64,000 bases of DNA from Actinoallomurus bryophytorum (lineage in GTDB: Bacteria > Actinomycetota > Actinomycetes > Streptosporangiales > Streptosporangiaceae): NCBI RefSeq assembly GCF_006716425.1, contig NZ_VFOZ01000001.1, positions 7,006,001-7,070,000 of the forward strand, in the 5' to 3' direction. Below the pieces are notes generated by a model. That model was not told where the DNA came from and made no database searches. It saw nothing but the letters and a program-made list of their open reading frames with translations. The position numbers and the translations under genes were made by a program. This document shows, piece by piece, positions 24,091-32,816 of the stretch (positions are counted from its first letter, which is position 1; each line of letters opens with the position of its first letter).

Positions 24091-26789
24091 AGCCGGGCTC
24101 GCAGCGGGTCGCACCCGCGGGGTGGGGCGCGCACCGGACGATCGGCGCGGCCGTGCAGGCGGCGGCCGAGGGGGCCGTCGTCTCTGTGCAGCCCGGTGTC
24201 TATCAGGAGGCGGTCGTCGTCGACCGGGACGTGACCCTCGTGGCGGCGAAGGGGCCGGGCACGGTACGGATCAGGCCCCCGCGCAGGCCCGCCATCACGC
24301 TGCACTCCTGCGCGACGACCGTACGGGACATCGCGGTCGAGGCACCTGCGGGCGAGGAGGTGGCCGTGCTGCTGCGCGGCGGCTCTCCCGTACTGGAGGG
24401 GTGCGAGATCGCCGGCCGTGTCGAGGTCACCGGCGACGCGCGGGCCACGCTGCGCGGATGCGACGTACGCGACGCGGCGTACGCGGGCGTCTACCTGACG
24501 GGGAGCAGCCGGGGGCTCATCGAGGACTGCACCGTGTCGTCCGTGGCGGGCGACGGCCTCCGGCTCGACGACTCCGCCCGGGTCGAGTGCGCGCGTACGA
24601 CGGTGAAGCGGGTGCGGGGCAACGCGCTGCGCCTGGGCGGTGCCGACGGCGGGGTCTTCACCGACTGCGAGTTGAGCCGATCCGGCGACGCCGCAGTGCT
24701 GGTCGAGGCACCGGCCCGGCCTGTGCTGCGCGGATGCCGCCTGCACGACACGGGCGCACAGGGCGTACGGATCGAGGGGCTGGCGCGGTGGGCGGACAGC
24801 GCGGCCCGGTCGCTTCCGCCCGAGGCGCCGGAGAGCGGCCACGCCGGGGGCGCCGCGGCCGGTCAGGACGAAGCCCGCATTCGACTGGACGGATGCGAGA
24901 TCGCGCGTACCGCCGCCGAGGGGGTGCTCGTCCGCGGCGACTCCGGCGTCCTGCTGAAGGACTGTCAACTCCGCGAGACGAAGGCGGCCGGGGTGCTGGT
25001 CGCCGGCGCCTGCCGGGTGGATCTGGACGGCGTCCGCGTGGCCGACGCGGAGGGTACGGCGCTGGTCGTCATGGAGTCCGCCCGGGTTCAGGCCCGCCAG
25101 ACCGTGCTGACCCGCGCGGCGGCGAACGGTGTGCACTGCAGTGGCGATGGTGTCGTGACGCTGACCGACTGCGAGGTGTCCCGTACGACGTTCACGGCCG
25201 TCCATCTCGGTGGCGCCGCGCGCGCCACCCTTCAGGACTGCCGCGTCCGCGAGACGCCCGAGCACGGCATCCGGGTTCATCAGCAGGCCGACGTGCTGGC
25301 CGAGCGGGTCGAGATCGAGCAGACCCGGATGGCGGGGGTGAGTGTGGAGGACGCGGACGCGGTGCTGCGCGACTGCCGCGTCAGCGACGTCACCGACGGC
25401 ATCAAGATCATCACCCGGCATCGCCCGCTCATCGACCGTTGCGTGTTCTCCGCCGCGTCCCGTACCGGCATCGAGGTCGGGCCGGACACCGGCGTCCTCA
25501 TCCGCGGTGGGAGCGTCGGGCGTACCGGCTCGGCCGGCGTGTTCCTGGATGAGCGCAGCGAGGCCTGGATCGAGGACGTCGAGATCACCGACACCGAGGG
25601 AAGCGCGCTCGTCGTCTGGAGCGGCGCGCGCCCACGCGTCCGGAACGTCACCGTCACCCGATCGAAGAAGAACGGGCTGTACGCCGACGGCGGGTCCGGG
25701 GTCTTCGAGGACTGCGACATCTCCGACACCGGGTTCCCTGCGATCTACGTGAGTGCCGATGCGGCACCCACTCTGCGGCGGTGCTTCGTGCACGACACCA
25801 AGGACGACCTGTCGCTCGCCGACGGCGCCGTGCCGGTGTTCGAAGAGTGCTGGAGCAGCGAGGTGGTCAACACCACCATGCCGCAGGCGAGCGGTGGCAG
25901 GAAGGCGACGCTCGCCCGTGCGGCCGGAGGTGGCGCCGCCGGCGGCCCCTCGGAGAAGGCGGACGAGGAGTCGAAGGAGAGCCTGGCGGACCTGCTGGCA
26001 GAGCTGGACCGGCTCGTCGGCCTCGACCGCGTCAAGCAGGAGGTCGGCGCACTCGCCAAGCTCATGCAGATGGTCAAGCGGCGCCAGGAGGTCGGGCTGT
26101 CGCCGCCGCCGCTGTCCCGGCACCTGGTCTTCGCCGGCAACCCCGGCACCGGCAAGACGACGGTCGCCCGGCTGTACGGGCGCATCCTCGCCGCGCTCGG
26201 GTTGCTGGAGCGCGGGCATCTGGTCGAGACCGACCGCGGGGACCTGGTCGGCGAGTACGTCGGCCACACGGCGCCCAAGACGCAGGCGGTGTTCCGCCGT
26301 GCGCTCGGCGGTGTGCTGTTCATCGACGAGGCGTACTCACTCGTGCCGTACGGTCACGGCGGCGACTTCGGCCAGGAGGCCATCTCGACGCTGGTCAAAC
26401 TCATGGAGGACCACCGCGAGGAGGTCGTCGTGATCGCGGCCGGCTATCCCGGCGAGATGGAGCGGTTCATCGACTCCAACCCCGGCCTGGCATCACGGTT
26501 CACCCGGACCCTGACCTTCGAGGACTACGCCTCCGAGGAGCTGGTCCGGATCGTGGAGCAGCAGGCGGGGCAGCACGACTACGGGCTGAGCGACGGGACC
26601 CGTGAGGGGCTGCTGGAGTATTTCGACGCCTTCCCACGGGGCGAGCGGTTCGGCAACGGGCGCACCGCCCGGCAGGTCTTCCAGCGGATGACCGAACGCC
26701 AGGCGGCCCGGGTCTCGGAAATGGCGGCCCCCGGCCCGGACGACCTGACCGAGGTCCGCCCGGACGACCTGCCGCAGGGGCCGGCATGA
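24087..26789 (+). CDS. Right-handed beta-helix / CbxX-CfqX AAA+ ATPase fusion (EccA-like)
   Basis: A 900-residue two-part protein. About residues 1-610 are a long right-handed parallel beta-helix built from 22-24-residue coils of the form …V.V…A…L.DC.V… (for example LLKDCQLRETKAAGVLV and ATLQDCRVRETPEHGIRV). A short linker follows. From about 640 there is a CbxX/CfqX-type AAA+ domain: Walker A GNPGTGKTTVARLYG, Walker B VLFIDEAYSL, and the arginine-finger region GLASRFTRTLTF. This AAA+ class is that of the ESX ATPase EccA, which normally has a TPR N-terminus; here the beta-helix replaces it. It should be cytosolic and act on T7SS substrates. It lies in the operon with eccD. The start at 24087 is tentative; GTG 24075 is possible. 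Confidence 0.85.
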   Translation: MKPGSQRVAPAGWGAHRTIGAAVQAAAEGAVVSVQPGVYQEAVVVDRDVTLVAAKGPGTVRIRPPRRPAITLHSCATTVRDIAVEAPAGEEVAVLLRGGSPVLEGCEIAGRVEVTGDARATLRGCDVRDAAYAGVYLTGSSRGLIEDCTVSSVAGDGLRLDDSARVECARTTVKRVRGNALRLGGADGGVFTDCELSRSGDAAVLVEAPARPVLRGCRLHDTGAQGVRIEGLARWADSAARSLPPEAPESGHAGGAAAGQDEARIRLDGCEIARTAAEGVLVRGDSGVLLKDCQLRETKAAGVLVAGACRVDLDGVRVADAEGTALVVMESARVQARQTVLTRAAANGVHCSGDGVVTLTDCEVSRTTFTAVHLGGAARATLQDCRVRETPEHGIRVHQQADVLAERVEIEQTRMAGVSVEDADAVLRDCRVSDVTDGIKIITRHRPLIDRCVFSAASRTGIEVGPDTGVLIRGGSVGRTGSAGVFLDERSEAWIEDVEITDTEGSALVVWSGARPRVRNVTVTRSKKNGLYADGGSGVFEDCDISDTGFPAIYVSADAAPTLRRCFVHDTKDDLSLADGAVPVFEECWSSEVVNTTMPQASGGRKATLARAAGGGAAGGPSEKADEESKESLADLLAELDRLVGLDRVKQEVGALAKLMQMVKRRQEVGLSPPPLSRHLVFAGNPGTGKTTVARLYGRILAALGLLERGHLVETDRGDLVGEYVGHTAPKTQAVFRRALGGVLFIDEAYSLVPYGHGGDFGQEAISTLVKLMEDHREEVVVIAAGYPGEMERFIDSNPGLASRFTRTLTFEDYASEELVRIVEQQAGQHDYGLSDGTREGLLEYFDAFPRGERFGNGRTARQVFQRMTERQAARVSEMAAPGPDDLTEVRPDDLPQGPA

Positions 26790-26830
26790 TCGCCCGGGGG
26801 TGCCCGGCGCGCGCAGGGCGCGGTCCGCGG

Positions 26831-27466
26831 TCAGGTGGGGTCGCTCGGCGGGCCGGGGAAGGTGGACAGCCGGTCGGCGCGGCCGTAGGTCTGGCCGGCG
26901 CGGTTCACCGCGGCGATGTACTGCCCGAGCAGCTCCACCGTGTTGGCGATCTGCCAGAGCACCTTCTCCTGCGCGGGATTGATCTCGGAGGCGAACTTGT
27001 TCGCGCCCTCGCGGATGGGGCTGGGGACGATCTCCTCGTCCCGCGTCCCGGCACCGGAGCCGTTGTAGCTGTTGCCGCTGACTCCGCTCTGGCCTCCGGT
27101 GACCTGCGTGACGGTCGCGTTCTGCCCGAAGACGGTGTCTTTCAGGGCCATCACCCGGCCGCGCAGGAACTCGTAGTCGAAGACCATGTTCTGGCCGCAT
27201 CCCAGCATCCGCTGTTCGGCGCCGCGCACGGTCGCCAGGTTGACCTGGATCGGGCCGCAGGGAGGGACGTCCTTGTCGCCGTCCCCGCCGTCCCCGCCGT
27301 CCCCGACGTTCGGCGGGTCCGCGTTGAACGTCGGGGGCCCGGACCAGACGATCTGAAGGTGGGGGACCAGGTAGCTGAGGTCCTTCCCGGCATCCGGATC
27401 CTCCTGCCCTCCTCCGCCCGCGTTCGGGTCGAAGCCCGGTCCGTACTTCGGGTCATCCGCGCCCAT
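26831..27466 (-). CDS. Probable T7SS substrate, reverse strand inside the secretion locus
   Basis: A 211-residue protein of unrecognised family. The N-terminal 90 residues are Gly/Asp/Pro-rich (a run of GDGGDGGDGDKD). Two helical regions follow: VNLATVRGAEQRMLGCGQNM with its continuation, and a C-terminal helix starting FASEINPAQEKVLWQIANTV. Between them is a Gly/Ser/Asn-rich loop. The last helix ends with TYGRADRLS, where Y-G-R-A-D fits the YxxxD/E T7SS signal. It therefore looks like a WXG100-type hairpin with an enlarged loop. ATG 27464-27466 has GGGAG five bases upstream; the longer frame is spurious. It is convergent with the AAA+ gene (42-base gap) and divergent from the next WXG100 gene. 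Its own promoter implies separate regulation. Confidence 0.5.
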   Translation of the reverse strand: MGADDPKYGPGFDPNAGGGGQEDPDAGKDLSYLVPHLQIVWSGPPTFNADPPNVGDGGDGGDGDKDVPPCGPIQVNLATVRGAEQRMLGCGQNMVFDYEFLRGRVMALKDTVFGQNATVTQVTGGQSGVSGNSYNGSGAGTRDEEIVPSPIREGANKFASEINPAQEKVLWQIANTVELLGQYIAAVNRAGQTYGRADRLSTFPGPPSDPT

Positions 27467-27597
27467 CGTGACTCCCGTCTCTCGTGGAACGGTGCCGGCA
27501 TCCCATCTGCCGACAGGTGTCCTCAGATCCCAGAATGCCATGACTCGGCGGCTTTTGACACTTCTTGCGCACAACATGACGACGGAAGGCAGGCGTA

Positions 27598-28110
27598 ATG
27601 GCCGATATGACCTGGTCGGAGTTCAAAGTCGACCTACAGCAGCTGCATCAGGCCATCGGCACCGTCACCAATGAATCCGGGCTGATCGATGGCTACATGA
27701 ACCAGATCGCCGGGCAGTTCTCCCAGATCAAGGCGTATTGGAATACCCCCTCGGAACTTTCTTTCGAGGAGATCCAGCAATGGTTCACCCGGGTGCAACG
27801 TGACCTGCTCGAGCTGCTCCAGGAGACGGTCCGGCGGATGCAGCAGGCCTACGACAACTACCACGCGGCCGAACTGGCGAACACGAACAACCTCCGGTCG
27901 GACATTCCAGGTGGCAACAATGACAAGAACGACGACACCGGCGGGTCAGGTGGGACCGAAAAGATGTCGCTCAGGCTCGGCGCCGAACCCCTTCGGCCCG
28001 CCACCGAAGCCCTTCGGCCCGTCGGTTCGGAAGCGGCGATCCCCACAATCCCCTCCCGCCCGCTCGATCCGCAGATCCCCGCACAGCCGCAGATCCCCGC
28101 ACAGCCATAG
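27598..28110 (+). CDS. WXG100-like protein with Pro-rich C-terminal tail
   Basis: A 170-residue protein. Residues 1-105 are a helical hairpin with a W-N-T turn near residue 50 (KAYWNTPSELSFEE) in place of W-x-G. The second helix ends NYHAAELANTNNL, containing the YxxxE signal. The remaining 65 residues are low-complexity (NDKNDDTGGSGG, then LDPQIPAQPQIPAQP). The ATG at 27598 follows a GGAAGG/AGG-rich region. It opens the second forward block of the locus (this gene, the next WXG100-like gene, eccC and both giants). It is probably a secreted partner or adaptor; the extended tail could span the wall or serve as a linker. Confidence 0.65.
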   Translation: MADMTWSEFKVDLQQLHQAIGTVTNESGLIDGYMNQIAGQFSQIKAYWNTPSELSFEEIQQWFTRVQRDLLELLQETVRRMQQAYDNYHAAELANTNNLRSDIPGGNNDKNDDTGGSGGTEKMSLRLGAEPLRPATEALRPVGSEAAIPTIPSRPLDPQIPAQPQIPAQP

Positions 28111-28184
28111 GCGGGAACAGCACGCCCTGCCGTCCATGGCCGTAGGCCGACACCGCAGCGCCGCCCGAAAGGACTCACGACCTC

Positions 28185-28616
28185 ATGCCGATCGACTACG
28201 ACGCGGCCATCCTCTACGTCGACCCGGACGGGATCAAGGCACGAGCCGACGACCTGGAGACGCTCGCCAAGGACGTCGTGGATTCACTGGAGCACATCGA
28301 GACGACGCTCTCGGCCCTGCAACTGGGCTGGGCCGGCAAGACGGCCGACGAGGCGAAGGACTTCGGCGACCGCTGGGAACTGGTGATGAAGGAGCTGTTC
28401 GGCAGCAACGACCATCCGGAGACGGGTGTGCTCAACGCCATCGTGAACGGCCTGCTCACGACCCGCGGCGATTTCGCGAAAGCCGAGGACGCGCTGGTGC
28501 AGTTCTTCCAGCAGTTCGGCGACCACCTGGCCGCCGGTGGCGACAGCAGCACACCGACGTCCGCGCCGCCGAGCATCACCGACCTCAACCTGACCGCCAT
28601 CACCGAGACGTGGTGA
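28185..28616 (+). CDS. WXG100-like protein
   Basis: A 143-residue helical protein. The turn motif is GWAGKTADEA near residue 48 (W-A-G), between helices LEHIETTLSALQL and EAKDFGDRWELVMKELFG. A third helical segment (residues 80-115) makes it longer than classical members, and a Ser/Thr/Pro tail follows. I see no clear YxxxD/E, so it may be the non-signal partner of a heterodimer with the product of 27598-28110. AAAGGA lies about 11 bases before the ATG. eccC starts seven bases after its stop, so co-translation is likely. Confidence 0.75.
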   Translation: MPIDYDAAILYVDPDGIKARADDLETLAKDVVDSLEHIETTLSALQLGWAGKTADEAKDFGDRWELVMKELFGSNDHPETGVLNAIVNGLLTTRGDFAKAEDALVQFFQQFGDHLAAGGDSSTPTSAPPSITDLNLTAITETW

Positions 28617-28623
28617 CGGTCAG

Positions 28624-31600
28624 ATGAGCAGGATCGCCTTCCACCGGCCCGCCCGCACCATGCCGCCGGCGGTTCCGGAACAACGCGTCACCCTGGCGGC
28701 CGCGCCGCAGGCTCCGCAGAACAACAACGCCTCCACTTGGCTGTTCATCCTGCTGCCGCTGCTGAGCAGCGTCAGCATGGCGGCCTACATGGTGACGTAC
28801 GGCAAGCCGTGGCTGGTCGTCCTCGGGATCTCGTTCGTGGTGGTCTCCGTCGGCGTCACGGTCGCCGTCCGCTGGCAGCTCCGCAGCACGAACCGCCGCA
28901 CCCGCGAACGGCTGCGCGACCGCTTCAACGAGCACCTCGCGGACATCCGCCGGCAGGCCCGTGGCGTCGCGAACATGCAGCGGGTGGCGAGCGCGTTCGC
29001 CCATCCGAGCCCGGAGCGGCTGCTGGCGATCGCCGCGGGCCGCCGGCGCGTGTGGGAGCGGCGGCCGACCGATGATGACTTCCTGAAACTGCGGCTCGGC
29101 GTCGGCTACGGCCCGCACGCCCTGCAGATCAAGGAAAGCGGACGCAGCGACCCGATGGCCGAGTACGACAAGCAGTCACAGCGCGCGGCCCAGGAGGTGG
29201 TCGCGGCCAACGAAACGGTGGGCGGCCAGCCGGCCTGGCTGGATCTCGGGCGGTCCGGCGTGGTGAGCCTGCTCGGCCCGGCCGAACAGACACGGGCCGC
29301 GGCCCGCGCGCTGCTCAGCCAGCTCGCGGCGCTGCACGCGCCGGACGACGTCGCGGTGGCCGTGTGCGCCAACGGCGCACCGGACTGGGAATGGGCCAAA
29401 TGGCTTCCGCACACGCACGATCGGGAGGCGCGGGGGGCCGAGGCCGGCGTGGTGCCGCTGGTTGCCGCGGAACTCGACGGGCTGGCCGACTATCTGGAGG
29501 ACCAGCTGACACAGGCGCAGCAGGAGCGGGCGGAGCGTGCGACCCGGATGGGTGTTCTGCGCGACACCGGTCCGCGCTGCCGGCTGGTCGTCGTGCTGGA
29601 CGGATACCGGCCGGACGCGGACTGGGCGCGTACACCGTTGGTGGCGCGCCTGCTGTCGGAGGCCGGGCCGGACACCGGTGTGGTGGTCGTCTGCCTGGTC
29701 GGCAGGGAGAAGGAAGAGCCTGGGCGGGTGGACGTGCGGGCGCGCGTCGACGAATCGGGCGGCCTCGTGCTGACCAGCCGCAACCCGTCGCTGCACAGCA
29801 TCATCGAGGACGCTACGGCGGATCGGGCGGATCAGGTGCTGTGCGCGCAGATCGCCCGGTTCCTGGCTCCGCTCCGTCTCTCCGGCGAGCGGGATCAGGT
29901 GCTGTCCCGTACCGTGTCGCTGCCGGAAATGCTCGGTGTCGCGGACCTGGCGACGTACGATCCGCGGACGCGGTGGCAGGCCCCGGACGATGACGCGTTG
30001 TTGCGGATGCCGATCGGCGTGACCGGTGACGGCGAGTACCTGAACCTGGACCTGAAGGAGTCCGCGCAGGGCGGCATCGGCCCGCACGGGCTGGTCGTCG
30101 GCGCGACCGGATCCGGCAAGAGCGAGTTACTGCGCACCCTGGTGACCGGCCTGACGATGCGGCACTCGCCGGAGCTGCTGAGCTTCGTGCTGGTGGACTT
30201 CAAGGGCGGCGCGACGTTCGCGGGCGTCACCGACCTGCCGCACGTGGCCGGCCTGATCACCAACCTCGCCGACGACCTCGCGCTCGTGGACCGCATGCGG
30301 GCCGCGCTGCACGGTGAGCAGCAGCGCCGCCAGCGCATCCTGCGCGACGCCGGGAACGTGGACTCGCTGCGCGACTACCAGATACGGCAGGCCGCCGGGG
30401 GGACCGACGTCCATGGCCGCCCGCTCGAGCCGCTGCCGTACCTGCTGATCGTGGTGGACGAGTTCGGCGAGCTGCTGTCACAGCGCCCGGACTTCATCGA
30501 CCTTTTCGTGCAGATCGGCCGGGTCGGCCGGAGCCTGGGCATGCACCTGCTGCTGGCCACACAACGGCTGGAAGAGGGGCGGCTGCGGGGCCTGGAGTCG
30601 CACCTGTCGTACCGGATCTGCCTGCGCACCTTCAGCGCCGCCGAGAGCCGCGCGGTGATCGGCACCCCGGATGCCTACCGGCTGCCGTCCATCCCCGGGT
30701 CGGCGTACCTGAAGGTCGACGAGTCGTTGTACGAGCGGTTCCGCGTGGCACACGTCTCCGCCCCGTACCGCGAGCCGGACGAGGAGGAGGTGAGCGCCAC
30801 GCCCTGGCTTCCGCCGGTCCCCTTCACGTTCCGCACCCCGTACCAGGGACGAGACGAGTCCACGGCGGACCAATCCGAGCCGCTCGCACCCCGCGCGGCG
30901 GCGGGGGAGCGCACCGAGATGCACGTCGCGGTCGACCAGGTGCGCAGGTACGGCTCGTCGGTGCACCAGGTATGGCTGCCACCTCTGCCGGAGCACATCA
31001 CGCTCGACGCGATCTTCGGCACCGCCGACGCCGAGGGGTCCACGCGAGGGCTCCAGGCGACGAACTGGCCACAGGGACAGCTCAGCTTCCCGATCGGCGT
31101 CGTCGACCTCCCGGCACGGCAGACCCAGTATCCGCTGATCCTCGAGCTGGCCGGTGCCCACGGTCACCTGGCGCTGGTCGGCGCGCCGCAGACCGGCAAG
31201 AGCACCGCGCTGCGCACCGCGCTGATCGCCGCGATGCTCACCCACACCCCAGACGAACTGCAGTTCTACTGTGTGGACCACGGCGGAGGCGGGCTGCAGA
31301 GTCTGCAGGACGCACCGCACGTCAGGGGTGTGACCGGACGTCATGACGAGGAGCGCACCCGTCGTGCGCTCTCGGAGGTGCACCAGCTCGTCGGCGCACG
31401 GGAACGACTGTTCGAGCAACTCGGCATCTCCTCGGCCAACGACCTCCGCCGGCTGCGGGACGAGGGCGGTCTGCCCACCGGGATAAGCACCGCCGACGTC
31501 GTCCTGGCGATCGACAACTGGGCCGCCGTACGTGCGGCGGACGAGAGCTTCGACGCGTTGGTGGTGGACATCTCCTCGCGAGGCCTGGGCGTCGGCGTGC

Positions 31601-32688
31601 ACCTGATCCTGACCGCCAACCGGTGGCCGGAGATCCGGACCAACCTGCGCGACAACATCCGCGGCCGGATCGAGCTGCGGCTGAACGAGCCCGCCGAATC
31701 CGAGGTGAACCGGCAGGCCGCCAAGCTGCTGCGCACGGTCACACCGGGCCGGGGCATCACGGCGCCGGGGCTGATCTACCACGCGGCACTGCCGCGGATG
31801 GACGGCGTCCCGGCCACCGACAACCTCGGCAAGGCACAGGAAGCGTTGGTCGTCGAGATCGCCGCTTCCTGGCCGGGCGAACACGCACCGCGCCTGCGGA
31901 TCCTGCCGAAGGAGGTGACGCTCGCCGACCTGCAGGCCGCCGCCCGCGCCGCGGCGAGTGGCGGCGCCGGCCACGAGCCCACGCCCGGCGGGGTGCCGAT
32001 CGGACTGCGAGAAGTGGACCTCGCGCCGGTCGAGCTGGACCTGTCCGCCGGCGAGCCGCACTTCCTCGTGTTCGGCGACTCCGGAGCCGGCAAGACATCG
32101 TTCCTGCGCGCGTGGATGCGCGGCCTGATCGAGCGTAAGTCGGCGTACGACGTGCGGTTCATCGTCGTGGACTACCGGCGCGGCCTCCTCGACGCGGTAC
32201 CCGACCCGTACGTCGGCGGGCGGGCCGGAGACGTCGAGTACGCCTCCGTGTACGTGGAGCAGCTCGTCGGCAAGCTCAAGGAACGCCTCCCTCCGCCGGA
32301 CGTCTCTCTGCAGGACCTGCGAGAACGCAGCTGGTGGACCGGCCCGGAGATTTACCTCGTCGTGGATGACTACGACCTCGTCTGCGGAACCGCGTCGCGG
32401 GGGCCACTGGCGCCGCTGGCCGACTATCTGACCCAGGCCCGCGACGTCGGCTTCCACCTGGTGCTGGCGCGGCGTGTCGGCGGTAGCTCCCGCTCCCTGA
32501 TGTCCGATCCGCTGATCAGCAGATTGCGCGAGCTCGGTGCGCCGGGCCTGGTGATGTCCGGCGACCACCGGGAGGGCGTGCTGCTCGGCGATCAGCGTGC
32601 CGTCCAGCGGCCGCCGGGACGGGCCGCTCTCGTACGACGCGACAGGCCGGCGCAGGTGATCCAGACCGTGCTGGACGAGGATCGATAG
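28624..32688 (+). CDS. eccC: EccC-type FtsK/SpoIIIE ATPase of the type VII secretion system
   Basis: A 1,354-residue motor protein, EccCa and EccCb in one chain. Two transmembrane helices lie near residues 38-85 (WLFILLPLLSSVSMAAYMV and WLVVLGISFVVVSVGVTVA). Three FtsK/SpoIIIE ATPase domains follow: D1 with Walker A GATGSGKS at 493-500 and the DFKGGATFAG signature, D2 with GAPQTGKS at 853-860, and D3 with GDSGAGKT at 1151-1158. D1 has a full Walker B (LLIVVDEFGE). D2 has LAIDNWA and D3 VVDDYD, lacking the canonical DE pair. It should recognise WXG100 substrates and power export through the EccD-containing pore. It lies directly between the WXG100-like pair and the two giant genes, which are therefore its probable cargo. 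Confidence 0.95.
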   Translation: MSRIAFHRPARTMPPAVPEQRVTLAAAPQAPQNNNASTWLFILLPLLSSVSMAAYMVTYGKPWLVVLGISFVVVSVGVTVAVRWQLRSTNRRTRERLRDRFNEHLADIRRQARGVANMQRVASAFAHPSPERLLAIAAGRRRVWERRPTDDDFLKLRLGVGYGPHALQIKESGRSDPMAEYDKQSQRAAQEVVAANETVGGQPAWLDLGRSGVVSLLGPAEQTRAAARALLSQLAALHAPDDVAVAVCANGAPDWEWAKWLPHTHDREARGAEAGVVPLVAAELDGLADYLEDQLTQAQQERAERATRMGVLRDTGPRCRLVVVLDGYRPDADWARTPLVARLLSEAGPDTGVVVVCLVGREKEEPGRVDVRARVDESGGLVLTSRNPSLHSIIEDATADRADQVLCAQIARFLAPLRLSGERDQVLSRTVSLPEMLGVADLATYDPRTRWQAPDDDALLRMPIGVTGDGEYLNLDLKESAQGGIGPHGLVVGATGSGKSELLRTLVTGLTMRHSPELLSFVLVDFKGGATFAGVTDLPHVAGLITNLADDLALVDRMRAALHGEQQRRQRILRDAGNVDSLRDYQIRQAAGGTDVHGRPLEPLPYLLIVVDEFGELLSQRPDFIDLFVQIGRVGRSLGMHLLLATQRLEEGRLRGLESHLSYRICLRTFSAAESRAVIGTPDAYRLPSIPGSAYLKVDESLYERFRVAHVSAPYREPDEEEVSATPWLPPVPFTFRTPYQGRDESTADQSEPLAPRAAAGERTEMHVAVDQVRRYGSSVHQVWLPPLPEHITLDAIFGTADAEGSTRGLQATNWPQGQLSFPIGVVDLPARQTQYPLILELAGAHGHLALVGAPQTGKSTALRTALIAAMLTHTPDELQFYCVDHGGGGLQSLQDAPHVRGVTGRHDEERTRRALSEVHQLVGARERLFEQLGISSANDLRRLRDEGGLPTGISTADVVLAIDNWAAVRAADESFDALVVDISSRGLGVGVHLILTANRWPEIRTNLRDNIRGRIELRLNEPAESEVNRQAAKLLRTVTPGRGITAPGLIYHAALPRMDGVPATDNLGKAQEALVVEIAASWPGEHAPRLRILPKEVTLADLQAAARAAASGGAGHEPTPGGVPIGLREVDLAPVELDLSAGEPHFLVFGDSGAGKTSFLRAWMRGLIERKSAYDVRFIVVDYRRGLLDAVPDPYVGGRAGDVEYASVYVEQLVGKLKERLPPPDVSLQDLRERSWWTGPEIYLVVDDYDLVCGTASRGPLAPLADYLTQARDVGFHLVLARRVGGSSRSLMSDPLISRLRELGAPGLVMSGDHREGVLLGDQRAVQRPPGRAALVRRDRPAQVIQTVLDEDR

Positions 32689-32816
32689 GAGCTGATCGTG
32701 ATGCGGGTTCCCGTGACGATGATATGGCGTGAGCTCGGCGCGTCATTCGCCGTGCGGTCGTGCCCGCCCGGCATGGTGCGTCGGCCGTTCCTCTCGGTGT
32801 CGAGGGGGTCGGTCTG

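Noticed and set aside
23592-26267. Long reverse-strand open frame (891 codons) across eccD and the beta-helix gene
   Set aside because: Composition is His/Arg/Gln-rich with no domain sense. It is the mirror of high-GC3 coding on the forward strand, where EccD and the AAA+ motifs are clear.
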